From Streptomyces hoynatensis (GTDB taxonomy: Bacteria > Actinomycetota > Actinomycetes > Streptomycetales > Streptomycetaceae): DNA of 64,000 bases. The notes beneath the pieces are model-generated. The model was given only the letters and a program-made list of their open reading frames with translations. It was not told the origin of the DNA and searched no databases. Below are positions 16,423 through 24,156 of this stretch, piece after piece. The translations under genes and the position numbers were made by a program. The DNA lies in NCBI RefSeq assembly GCF_003626535.1, contig NZ_RBAL01000001.1:434001-498000 (forward strand), in the 5' to 3' direction. Numbering within the stretch: the stretch's first letter is position 1; each line of letters begins with the position of its first letter.

Positions 16423-17757
16423 GTGGCCAACAGCAAGAAGCGCTCCGACCGTCGCATGTACGTCCTCGACACCAGCGTCCTGCTCGCCGACCCGTCGGCG
16501 CTCACCCGCTTCGACGAGCACGAGGTGGTCCTCCCCGTCGTCGTGATCTCCGAGCTCGAAGCCAAGCGGCACCACCCCGAGCTCGGGTACTTCGCCAGGC
16601 AGGTGCTGCGGCGGCTGGACGAGTACCGGGTCAGGTTCGGGCGGCTGGACACCCCGCTCCCGATCGGGGACCTCGGCGGCACCCTGCGGGTGGAGCTGAA
16701 CCACTCGGACCCGGCGGTGCTGCCCGCGGCGATGCTGGGCGAGCGGGGCCGTCTCGCCGACAACGACTCGCGCATCCTGGCCGTGGCGCGCAACCTCCAG
16801 GCGGAGGGGCACGACGTCACCGTCGTCTCCAAGGACCTGCCGCTGCGCATCAAGGCCTCCTCCGTGGGCCTGGCCGCCGAGGAGTACCGGGCCGAGCTCG
16901 CCATCACGGACGCCGACGGCTGGACCGGCATGGTGGACGTGCGGCTGAGCGCGGAGGCCGTGGACGAGCTGTTCGCCGCCGAGAGCGTCGCCGATCCCGC
17001 CGTCGCGGAGCTGCCGGTGCACACCGGCCTGGTGATCTCCTCCGAGCGCGGGCGGGCCCTGGGCCGGGTCACCCCTGAGGGCCGGATCAAGCTGGTGCGC
17101 GGCGACCGGGAGGCGTTCGGCATCCACGGGCGAAGCGCGGAACAGCGCATCGCCCTCGACCTGCTGCTCGACCCCGAGGTGGGCATCGTCTCGATGGGCG
17201 GCAGGGCGGGCACCGGCAAGTCCGCGCTCGCGTTGTGCGCCGGGCTTGAGGCGGTGCTCGAGCGCCGTCAGCACAGCAAGGTGATGGTGTTCCGGCCGCT
17301 GTACGCGGTGGGCGGGCAGGACCTCGGGTACCTGCCGGGCACCGAGGCCGAGAAGATGAACCCCTGGGCGCAGGCCGTCTTCGACACCCTGTCCGCGGTG
17401 ACCACGAGGGAGGTCATCGAGGAGGTCGTGGCCCGCGGGATGCTCGAGGTGCTGCCGCTCACCCACATCAGGGGCAGGTCGCTGCACGACGCGTTCGTCA
17501 TCGTGGACGAGGCGCAGTCGCTGGAGCGGAACGTGCTGCTGACGGTGCTGTCCCGCATCGGCCAGAACTCCCGGGTGGTGCTCACCCACGACGTCGCCCA
17601 GCGGGACAACCTGCGCGTGGGCCGGTACGACGGGGTGGTCGCCGTCGTCGAGCGGCTCAAGGGGCACCCGCTCTTCGCCCACGTGACGCTCACCCGCTCC
17701 GAGCGGTCGCCGATCGCCGCGCTGGTGACCGAAATGCTGGAGGAGGGGCGGATTTAG
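16423..17757 (+). CDS. PhoH-like ATPase with N-terminal PIN domain (PhoH2 type)
   Basis: A 444-residue fusion of a PIN ribonuclease domain (residues about 8-150, with [16 protein letters not shown] and the later acidic residues of [16 protein letters not shown] and [12 protein letters not shown]) and a PhoH ATPase domain. The ATPase shows Walker [12 protein letters not shown] near residue 268 and [23 protein letters not shown]. PhoH2-type proteins are described as RNA helicase/ribonuclease toxins or RNA-quality enzymes in mycobacteria; whether this one acts as a toxin is unknown. The GTG at 16423 has a GAGGGGG ribosome binding site. No antitoxin-like ORF directly precedes it. Confidence 0.9.
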   Translation: MANSKKRSDRRMYVLDTSVLLADPSALTRFDEHEVVLPVVVISELEAKRHHPELGYFARQVLRRLDEYRVRFGRLDTPLPIGDLGGTLRVELNHSDPAVLPAAMLGERGRLADNDSRILAVARNLQAEGHDVTVVSKDLPLRIKASSVGLAAEEYRAELAITDADGWTGMVDVRLSAEAVDELFAAESVADPAVAELPVHTGLVISSERGRALGRVTPEGRIKLVRGDREAFGIHGRSAEQRIALDLLLDPEVGIVSMGGRAGTGKSALALCAGLEAVLERRQHSKVMVFRPLYAVGGQDLGYLPGTEAEKMNPWAQAVFDTLSAVTTREVIEEVVARGMLEVLPLTHIRGRSLHDAFVIVDEAQSLERNVLLTVLSRIGQNSRVVLTHDVAQRDNLRVGRYDGVVAVVERLKGHPLFAHVTLTRSERSPIAALVTEMLEEGRI

Positions 17758-18188
17758 CGGGACCTGCCGCGCGAATCGGGTATCCCGGTGGGAAACCGGC
17801 GGCGATCGGCCTCGCCGGGATCTCGATTCGGTGACGAAACCGCAGGCAGGGCGTGGTGTGCGCGGGTCGCAAGCGGTGTGCGCCCCCAAACGGGGTGTGA
17901 GCTTTCCCACATGGGACTGAATTGCCTCGGGGCATCCGGGTCCGGCAGTGTGTGCGTCTGTCAGGCCCCGCATACGGCAACCGATGCCCCCAAGGGCATT
18001 GCAAGGACTGCGTTTTACAACTGAACAGCCGCTCGCCGTATGCCGCCCGAAGTCCACGCGGGCCCCGCGCCAGCCGTGGGGCCGCTACCGGGCCAGCGCC
18101 TCCTGCGACCGAACCAGGGGAGGCCCGTGTCAGGGGCACGATTGCGCCCGCGGGGTCTGCCACGCGGGCGATGTCGGAAGGAAACCGT
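17758..18188. promoter_or_regulatory. Long leader region upstream of transglycosylase-like gene
   Basis: About 430 bases without a supported gene. It contains a perfect six-base stem ATGCCC/GGGCAT with a four-base loop (17984-17999), then lower-GC sequence (about 18000-18020), and a GGAAGGAAACC ribosome binding site just before the GTG at 18189. Streptomyces cell-wall hydrolase genes are often controlled by a cyclic-di-AMP riboswitch in such leaders. I could not match the conserved elements of that riboswitch here, so this is only a possibility. Confidence 0.4.
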
Positions 18189-18890
18189 GTGACCGGGATT
18201 TCGGTCCGGGGACTCGCAGTGGCGTCCGCCACCGCGGTGACCACCGTCGGCGCTGCCGTCGGCGTCGCCTCGGGGGAAGATCAGGGCGCGTCGGGCGACA
18301 TCGAGGTCGTCTCCGCAGACTCCACGCTGCTCGCTGAGATACCCGCAGGCACGAATGCCCAGCTGCACACCGCGTCGCTGACCCAGCAGGCGGAGTCGCA
18401 GTCGAGCGCGGCCACCGCGGACGCGCTGCGCGCCGCGCAGGAGGCCGCGCGACTGCAGGCCGCGGAGGACGCCCACGAGCGGCGCGCCGCGGAGATCCAG
18501 GCCGAGGAGCAGGCCGAGGAACAGGCCCGCCAGGACGCCCTGGAGGCGCAGAACGCCTCCGCGAGCGCCTCGACCGACTTCGCGGTCCAGGCCTCGTACA
18601 CCAAGGCCGAGGTGCAGGCGATGGCCCGGCAGATCGTCGGCGCCGACCAGTTCCAGTGCTTCTCCAACATCGTGGACCACGAGAGCGGCTGGGACTACAC
18701 CGCCTCGAACCCGTCCTCGGGGGCCTACGGCCTGGTGCAGGCGCTGCCCGGCTCGAAGATGGCCTCGGCCGGCGCCGACTGGCAGACGAACCCGGCGACC
18801 CAGATCCGCTGGGGCCTGAACTACATGGACAGCCGTTACGGAAGCCCCTGCGGAGCCTGGGACTTCTGGCAGGCGAACGGCTGGTACTGA
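18189..18890 (+). CDS. Secreted transglycosylase SLT-like protein
   Basis: A 233-residue exported protein. The N-terminal hydrophobic stretch (VRGLAVASATAVTTVGAAVGVAS) is a signal peptide. A coiled-coil, Ala/Glu-rich region covers about residues 55-120, and a compact C-terminal lysozyme-like domain follows. The domain begins with VQAMARQIVGADQFQCFSNIVDHESGWDYTASNPSSGAYGLVQALPGSKM, where Glu of HESGW is the expected catalytic acid, and contains a likely disulfide (QCFSN / SPCGAW). It should cleave or remodel peptidoglycan. The GTG at 18189 is preferred over the ATG at 18171 because of the GGAAGGAAACC ribosome binding site. Confidence 0.85.
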   Translation: MTGISVRGLAVASATAVTTVGAAVGVASGEDQGASGDIEVVSADSTLLAEIPAGTNAQLHTASLTQQAESQSSAATADALRAAQEAARLQAAEDAHERRAAEIQAEEQAEEQARQDALEAQNASASASTDFAVQASYTKAEVQAMARQIVGADQFQCFSNIVDHESGWDYTASNPSSGAYGLVQALPGSKMASAGADWQTNPATQIRWGLNYMDSRYGSPCGAWDFWQANGWY

Positions 18891-18938
18891 GCGGTTTCGG
18901 CGAGCGGGCCGGCCGATGGCCGCCCCGTGAACCGCAGC

Positions 18939-18968
18939 GGCCCCCGCGCCACGCATGGCGCGGGGGCC
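18939..18968 (+). terminator. Intrinsic terminator after transglycosylase gene
   Basis: Perfect 12-bp inverted repeat (GGCCCCCGCGCC / GGCGCGGGGGCC) with a six-base loop ACGCAT, about 50 bases after the stop codon and before the AI-2E gene. Confidence 0.75.
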
Positions 18969-19062
18969 TCGCCGTTTCCCCCCCCAGGGAGTCCCCGTCG
19001 TGCGGCCGGGCGAGGTAACGTCGACCGCACCGCGGTGACCACAGGGGGCGGAGGGAAACGGG

Positions 19063-20604
19063 ATGTCGAGATGGGGCCGGATCGGGTCCGGCGTGTCGCG
19101 GCTGAGGTCGCGGGTGTCGGGCCTCAGAGGCGCGGCTGAGCGGGAACAGGAGCGCCGCGAGCGCGAGGCCGGGGAACGCGGGGAGGCCGAGGTCGCGGCG
19201 GCCGCGCCGCGCCGCGCGCCCGAGGCCGAGTCGGGGGTGCCGCGCCAGGGGCAGCCCGAGCGCTCGCGCCGGGAGGAGCCCGCGCCTGCCGCCGCGGCGC
19301 AGTCCGGCGGGCGGGCCGAGGAGCCCGCGGCGCGTCCCGCGGCCGAGCACGCCGTGCCGGCGGCCGCGGCCGGCCGTTCGGGAGGCGGGCGCCCGCCCTC
19401 GCCGGGTTCCTCGCCCGGCGTCTCGGGGCCGCAGCGGCCCGAGCCGGCGGAGGCGATCCCGTGGGGTGTCCGGGTGGCCGCCGAGGCGGGCTGGCGGGTG
19501 CTCGTGGTCGCCGGGGTCATCTGGGTCCTGATGCAGGTGATCAGCGCGGTCAGCCTGCTGGTCATCTCCTTCGCGGCGGGGCTGCTGATCACCGCGCTGC
19601 TGCAGCCCTTCGTCGGCTGGCTGAAGCGGATGGGGCTCAGCCGTGGCGCGGCCACCGCGCTGACGGCGTTCGGCGGCTTTGCTGTCATGGGCCTGATCGG
19701 CTGGTTCGTGGTCTGGCAGGTCATCGAGAACACCGACCAGCTCGTCGACCAGGTCCAGCAGGGCGTCGACAAGCTGCGGGACTGGATTCTCGACCTGCCC
19801 TTCGACATCACCGAGAAGAACCTCGACGAGTGGGTCGACAACATCAACACGTGGATCGGCGACAACAGCGACACGCTGACCTCCGCCGGGCTCGAGGGCG
19901 TGAACTACGCCATGGAGTTCTTCACCGGCGCGGGCATCACGCTGTTCGTGGTGCTGTTCCTGCTGTACGACGGCGCCGGCGTGTGGCAGTGGTTCCTGCG
20001 GCTGGTGCCGCGGGCGGCGCGCGAGGGCGTGGCGGGCGCGGGCCCGCGGGCGTGGATCACGCTGACCGGCTACGTGCGCGGCACGGTGATCGTGGCGCTG
20101 ATCGACGCGATCGGCATCGGCATCGGGCTGCTGGTCATCGACGTGCCGATGGCGGTGCCGCTGGCCGTGATCGTCTTCGTGTCCTCCTTCGTGCCGCTGG
20201 TGGGCGCGATCGTGTCCGGGGCGCTCGCGGTCGTGGTCGCGCTGGTCACCAACGGCGTGGTGCCCGCCCTGCTGGTACTGGGCGTGGTGCTGCTGGTGCA
20301 GCAGATCGAGGGCCACATCCTGCAGCCGTTCATCCTGGGCCGGATGGTGCGGGTGCACCCGCTGGCCGTGGTGCTCGGCGTGGCGGCGGGTTCGATGCTG
20401 GCCGGCATCCCCGGGGCGATCGTGGCGGTGCCGCTGATCGCGGTGACCAACACCGTGGTGAGCTACCTGCGCGCGTACCAGGAGGAGGCGGACCACCGCG
20501 CCGGTCGCGACGTGCAGGGCGGCGCGACCGTCGCGGAGCTGACGCCCACCGAGCCGCCGGGCAGCACGGAGCCCCCGCTCACGCCGGGCGCGACCGACCG
20601 CTGA
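19063..20604 (+). CDS. AI-2E family transporter
   Basis: A 513-residue polytopic membrane protein of the AI-2 exporter (UPF0118/PerM) family. The first 130 residues are a charged, Ala/Arg/Glu-rich cytoplasmic extension. Membrane helices follow from about residue 140, with an extracytoplasmic helical domain around 225-290 (VDQVQQGVDKLRDWILDLPFDITEKNLDEWVDNI). The conserved C-terminal helices contain GYVRGTVIVALIDAIGIGIGLLVIDVPMAVPLAVIVFVSSFVPLVGAI and VQQIEGHILQPFILGRMV. Substrates of actinobacterial members are unknown. The ATG at 19063 has GGAGGG upstream. A strong terminator follows. Confidence 0.9.
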   Translation: MSRWGRIGSGVSRLRSRVSGLRGAAEREQERREREAGERGEAEVAAAAPRRAPEAESGVPRQGQPERSRREEPAPAAAAQSGGRAEEPAARPAAEHAVPAAAAGRSGGGRPPSPGSSPGVSGPQRPEPAEAIPWGVRVAAEAGWRVLVVAGVIWVLMQVISAVSLLVISFAAGLLITALLQPFVGWLKRMGLSRGAATALTAFGGFAVMGLIGWFVVWQVIENTDQLVDQVQQGVDKLRDWILDLPFDITEKNLDEWVDNINTWIGDNSDTLTSAGLEGVNYAMEFFTGAGITLFVVLFLLYDGAGVWQWFLRLVPRAAREGVAGAGPRAWITLTGYVRGTVIVALIDAIGIGIGLLVIDVPMAVPLAVIVFVSSFVPLVGAIVSGALAVVVALVTNGVVPALLVLGVVLLVQQIEGHILQPFILGRMVRVHPLAVVLGVAAGSMLAGIPGAIVAVPLIAVTNTVVSYLRAYQEEADHRAGRDVQGGATVAELTPTEPPGSTEPPLTPGATDR

Positions 20605-20611
20605 GGCGCCG

Positions 20612-20642
20612 GGGCCCGCTCCCTTCCGCAGGGAGCGGGCCC
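20612..20642. terminator. Bidirectional terminator between convergent genes
   Basis: Perfect 13-bp stem (GGGCCCGCTCCCT / AGGGAGCGGGCCC) with a five-base loop TCCGC, followed by TTCTCG. It separates the AI-2E gene from the convergent membrane hydrolase; the remaining 225 bases up to 20868 hold no recognised gene. Confidence 0.8.
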
Positions 20643-20867
20643 TTCTCGTGCGCCCGGTGCGTGCGCCCTTCCCGGGCGCGGGGCCGCTTGCCTTCGCGCC
20701 GGGGGGATGGGCCTGGCGCGGGGGATGCCTCCCGCGCGCCGGGAGCGGGCCGCGCGCGCCGGTGGGACCGCCGTGGGGCGCGCCGCCCCGGGCGGGCGGC
20801 CGGCGTCCCGGGGCGGCCGTCGGCTGCGCCCCGGCGGGCCGGACCGTGGCCGGGCGGCCGGGGCCGG

Positions 20868-22733
20868 TCAGCCGGCCCAGCCGTGCTGCGGCGGGTGGCG
20901 GATTTCGAGCAGCCAGCTCAGCCGCTCGGTGTCCTCGTCGCTCCAGTCGGCGGGCGGGGCGATGGCGGCCCAGGCCGCGACCGGGTTCGCGCCGTAGCGG
21001 TGCCCGTGCGGGGCGGTGACGCCGTAGGAGACGGCCATGTCGACGGTGGTCTGCCAGAAGCTGACGAAGGGGAACCAGTCGACGGCCGAGGTGACGTCGG
21101 GGCCCAGCGGCTCGTTCAGCCACTCGGGCCGCTGGAACAGCAGGTCGGGCGACCACCACACCACGGGGTCCGAGGCGTTCTGCAGGTAGACCACGCGGGG
21201 CTCAAGCCAGGGGGCGCCCTCGGGCAGGCGCAGGTCCCGGTCGGGGAACTGGGCGAACCGCACGTGCTCCCCGTCCTCGTACACCGGCCGCCAGATCGGG
21301 CTGTCCGGGTCGCGCCGCTCGGTCAGCTCGCTGTGGATGGGGCTGAAGTCGGGCGGCCCGATCAGCAGGGCGCCGTCGGTGCGCGCCAGCATGTCGTCCA
21401 GGTCGTCGAACGCCGACTCCACCGCGGAGACCGACAGGCTCTCGCCCAGTACGAGCAGCTTGGGCCGGTGGCCGGCCGGCTCCTGCTGCCAGCGCGCGTA
21501 CACCGCGTCGAACAGGGCCTTGGTGGCCTCGCCCGCCTCGTCCCTGTCCACCATGAAGGAGGCCCAGCTCGGCAGGTAGGAGTACTGCATGGTGACGACG
21601 GCCGTGTCCCCGCCGTGCATGTACTCCAGCGCCTCCACGGGGGTGGGGTCGACCCAGCCGGTGCCCGTGGTGCCGGTCACGGCGAGGACCGCGCGGTCGA
21701 AGGCGCCGGTGCGCTCCAGCTCGCGGACGGCCAGTTCGGCGCCGTCCGCGAAGTCGTCGTAGGCCGCGCGGCCCACGTAGGCCCGTATCGGGTCCAGGGC
21801 GGGCCGGCCGGTGAAGTCGGATATCTCCTCGCCGGAGAGCGCGGTGCCGGTGAAGGTGCGGCCCTTGTTGCCCAGGTCGTCCCAGGCGATCAGCGAGTCG
21901 GGGCTGCCGGAGAGCAGCGGGGAGTAGGGCCTGACCACGCCGGGGTCGGTGCTGTGGTCCTTGGCGGCGGCGATCCGGTCGGCTATCTCCAGCACCCCGC
22001 GGTCCCACACCACGTCCCTGGTGCCGATGACCACGAAGGTGGTGCTGAGCACGAGGCCGAGCGCGACCGCGACCGGCCAGGGCACGAAGCGGTTGAGCAG
22101 CCGGGTCAGGGTCCTGGTGCCCAGGCGGATGGCGCGGGCCACCAGCAGCAGCAGCGCGAGCACCGCCAGGGAGATCAGCGCGATCATCAGCGAGTGCCAG
22201 GTGAGGGTCGGCGGCAGCTCCTGGAGGCGGCGCAGCTCGCGCTGCATGTCGGCGCTGCGGCCGAGCATGAAGGCCACGGCGAACGGCAGGGCCACCAGGT
22301 AGGCCAGCCAGCAGCGGGCCCGCGCCCGCTCGCTCGGCTGCCAGGGCGACAGCAGCCGGTACAGCCAGCTGAGCAGCGCGCCGATGCCGTAGCCGATGGC
22401 GGCGGTGATCCCGCCCACCGCGCCCTGGTAGTACCAGGGGCGGGGGACCAGCGAGGGGGTCAGCGAGAGCCAGAAGAAGAAGGTGGCCACGAGGGAGGCG
22501 GTCAGGTCGGGCCAGCGCCTGATCAGCCACTCGGAGTCGGGGCGTTCCCAGTACGGCTTGCGGGCGAGCGCCACGGCCCGCCGTCCGGCCCTCCGGCCCG
22601 CCGACCTGAGCCGTCCCCCGGGGGCGTCCCCGGCCGGGCTCTCGCCGGTGGGCGATGCGGTGGTGTCCCGGTCGGTGTCGTCCACGAAGACTCCCGTCCA
22701 CCTCAGCCCTTGGCTTGCGCGCGCCGTATTCAC
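20868..22733 (-). CDS. Membrane-anchored alpha/beta hydrolase (Abhydrolase_9 family)
   Basis: A 621-residue protein with two parts. The N-terminal half has several membrane helices (about residues 75-270: LVATFFFWLSLTPSLVPRPWYYQGAVGGITAAIGYGIGALLSWLY and later pairs), matching the Abhydrolase_9 N-terminal region. The C-terminal half is an extracytoplasmic alpha/beta hydrolase with the nucleophile elbow LVLGESLS and typical blocks RAVLAVTGTTGTGWVDP, VTMQYSYLPSWASFMVD and YLQNASDPVVWWSPDLL. Such proteins are widespread in actinobacteria; the substrate is unknown but lipid or cell-wall esters are suspected. It is divergent from padR, sharing a 200-base promoter region. Confidence 0.88.
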   Translation of the reverse strand: MNTARASQGLRWTGVFVDDTDRDTTASPTGESPAGDAPGGRLRSAGRRAGRRAVALARKPYWERPDSEWLIRRWPDLTASLVATFFFWLSLTPSLVPRPWYYQGAVGGITAAIGYGIGALLSWLYRLLSPWQPSERARARCWLAYLVALPFAVAFMLGRSADMQRELRRLQELPPTLTWHSLMIALISLAVLALLLLVARAIRLGTRTLTRLLNRFVPWPVAVALGLVLSTTFVVIGTRDVVWDRGVLEIADRIAAAKDHSTDPGVVRPYSPLLSGSPDSLIAWDDLGNKGRTFTGTALSGEEISDFTGRPALDPIRAYVGRAAYDDFADGAELAVRELERTGAFDRAVLAVTGTTGTGWVDPTPVEALEYMHGGDTAVVTMQYSYLPSWASFMVDRDEAGEATKALFDAVYARWQQEPAGHRPKLLVLGESLSVSAVESAFDDLDDMLARTDGALLIGPPDFSPIHSELTERRDPDSPIWRPVYEDGEHVRFAQFPDRDLRLPEGAPWLEPRVVYLQNASDPVVWWSPDLLFQRPEWLNEPLGPDVTSAVDWFPFVSFWQTTVDMAVSYGVTAPHGHRYGANPVAAWAAIAPPADWSDEDTERLSWLLEIRHPPQHGWAG

Positions 22734-22891
22734 TTCCGGTGTGCTCCCACGCTAAATGATCAGACGCGGGGGCGGTATGCCGCGTTGCCTGTCCGCCGCC
22801 TATCCGTGCCGTGGAGGTGATCCGGCGGCCTGCCCCGCGGGGCGCGCCCTCCACCGTACAAGAACGCGCAGCTCAGCGGCCTATGCACGCC

Positions 22892-22927
22892 GACTATGCA
22901 CGCGGTGTATACGCGGCGTGTATAGTC
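22892..22927. promoter_or_regulatory. 36-bp palindromic operator overlapping the padR promoter
   Basis: Arms GACTATGCACGC (22892-22903) and GCGTGTATAGTC (22916-22927) are inverted copies with one mismatch, centred exactly on GTATAC (22907-22912). A further direct copy of CTATGCACGC lies at 22881-22890. The right arm contains the likely -10 hexamer TATAGT (22921-22926), seven bases before the padR ATG, so a bound repressor would block RNA polymerase. This is the expected position for autoregulation by the adjacent PadR protein. Confidence 0.7.
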
Positions 22928-22933
22928 CTCGCC

Positions 22934-23458
22934 ATGTCCATCAGCCACACGCTCCTCGGCCTTCTCCAGGCGGGACCGAGACACGGGTACGACCTCAAAC
23001 GCGCCTTCGACGCACACTTCGGCCAGGACCGCCCGCTGCACTACGGCCAGGTCTACTCGACGATGTCGAGGCTGCTGAAGAACGGCCTGGTCGAGGTCGA
23101 GGGCAGAGAGCCGGGGGGCGGCCCCGAGCGCAAGCGGTACGCCATCACCGACGCCGGGGTCACGGACCTGGACGACTGGCTCGGCCGGCCGGAGAAGCCC
23201 GAGCCCTACCTGCAGAGCGTCCTGTACGCCAAGGTCGTCATCTCGCTGCTCACCGGCCGCGACGCCAGCGCCCTCCTCGACACCCAGCGGGCCGAGCACC
23301 TGCGGCTGATGCGCGAGCTGACCCGCCGCAAGATCGGCGGCGACCTCGCCGACCAGCTCGTCTGCGACCACGCCCTCTTCCACCTCGAGGCAGACCTGCG
23401 CTGGCTCGAACTCACCACCGCCCGCCTGGACCGGCTCGCATCGGAGATCCACACATGA
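22934..23458 (+). CDS. PadR-family transcriptional regulator
   Basis: A 174-residue regulator with an N-terminal winged helix-turn-helix (MSISHTLLGLLQAGPRHGYDLKRAFDAHF, then LHYGQVYSTMSRLLKNGLVEVEG and RKRYAITDAG) and a C-terminal helical dimerisation domain, the PadR type 2 layout. The ATG at 22934 is chosen because it begins the conserved domain and lies seven bases after the TATAGT promoter hexamer, so the message is probably leaderless. The next gene starts by a 4-base ATGA overlap. PadR proteins next to ABC transporters usually sense a toxic compound exported by that transporter; here this is inferred from the operon and operator. Confidence 0.9.
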   Translation: MSISHTLLGLLQAGPRHGYDLKRAFDAHFGQDRPLHYGQVYSTMSRLLKNGLVEVEGREPGGGPERKRYAITDAGVTDLDDWLGRPEKPEPYLQSVLYAKVVISLLTGRDASALLDTQRAEHLRLMRELTRRKIGGDLADQLVCDHALFHLEADLRWLELTTARLDRLASEIHT

Positions 23459-24156
23459 ACGAGGAACCCGGCGCGGACGCGCCCGCCCTGCTCGCCGCCA
23501 CGGAACTGCACAAGAGCTACGGCGCCACGCCCGCCCTGGCCGGCGCCGACTTCGCCATCCGGGCCGGCGAGGTGGTCGCGGTCATGGGCCCCTCGGGCTC
23601 GGGCAAGTCGACCCTGCTGCACTGCCTGGCCGGCATCGTCCCGCCCGACTCGGGCTCCGTCCGCTACCAGGGCCGCGAGCTGTCCTCGCTCCCGGACGCG
23701 GAGCGCAGCGCCCTGCGGCGGGCCGACTTCGGCTTCGTCTTCCAGTTCGGGCAGCTGGTGCCCGAGCTGACCTGCGTGGAGAACGTCGCCCTGCCGCTGC
23801 GGCTGACCGGCATCGCGCGCCGCGCCGCCGAGGCCAGGGCCGCCGAGTGGCTGGAACGCCTCGAGGTGGCCGACGTGCGCCACCACCGCCCCGGGCAGAT
23901 CTCCGGCGGGCAGGGGCAGCGCGTCGCCGTCGCCCGCGCCCTGGTCAACAACCCGCGGGTGCTGTTCGCCGACGAGCCCACCGGGGCGCTTGACTCCCTC
24001 AACGGCGAACGCGTCATGCAACTGCTGGTCGCCGCCGCCCGCGACACCGGGGCCGCGGTCGTGCTCGTCACCCACGAGTCCCGCGTCGCCGCGTACTCCG
24101 ACCGGGAGGTCGTCGTCCGCGACGGGCGGGCCAGGGACATGGCGGGGGTCGCATGA
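23455..24156 (+). CDS. ABC transporter ATP-binding protein (MacB/LolD type)
   Basis: A 233-residue ATPase subunit. All core motifs are intact: Walker A GPSGSGKST near residue 44, Q-loop FQFGQLVPELTCVENVALPL, signature ISGGQGQRVAVARAL, Walker B VLFADEPTGALDS and the switch His in VLVTHESRVA. The sequence is of the MacB/LolD/FtsE family, which works with FtsX-like permeases. It overlaps padR by ATGA at its start and the permease gene by ATGA at its end, so the three proteins are made from one translationally coupled message. Confidence 0.93.
   Translation: MNEEPGADAPALLAATELHKSYGATPALAGADFAIRAGEVVAVMGPSGSGKSTLLHCLAGIVPPDSGSVRYQGRELSSLPDAERSALRRADFGFVFQFGQLVPELTCVENVALPLRLTGIARRAAEARAAEWLERLEVADVRHHRPGQISGGQGQRVAVARALVNNPRVLFADEPTGALDSLNGERVMQLLVAAARDTGAAVVLVTHESRVAAYSDREVVVRDGRARDMAGVA

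Noticed and set aside
14959..18057. A 1032-residue minus-strand frame
   Set aside because: It runs antisense through uppS and the PhoH gene, both of which have complete motifs; the translation is compositional.
18171..18188. ATG at 18171 as start of the transglycosylase-like gene
   Set aside because: Its upstream region lacks a ribosome binding site, while GGAAGGAAACC directly precedes the GTG at 18189.
17758..18188. Cyclic-di-AMP riboswitch
   Set aside because: Conserved sequence blocks could not be identified by eye; left as a suggestion only.
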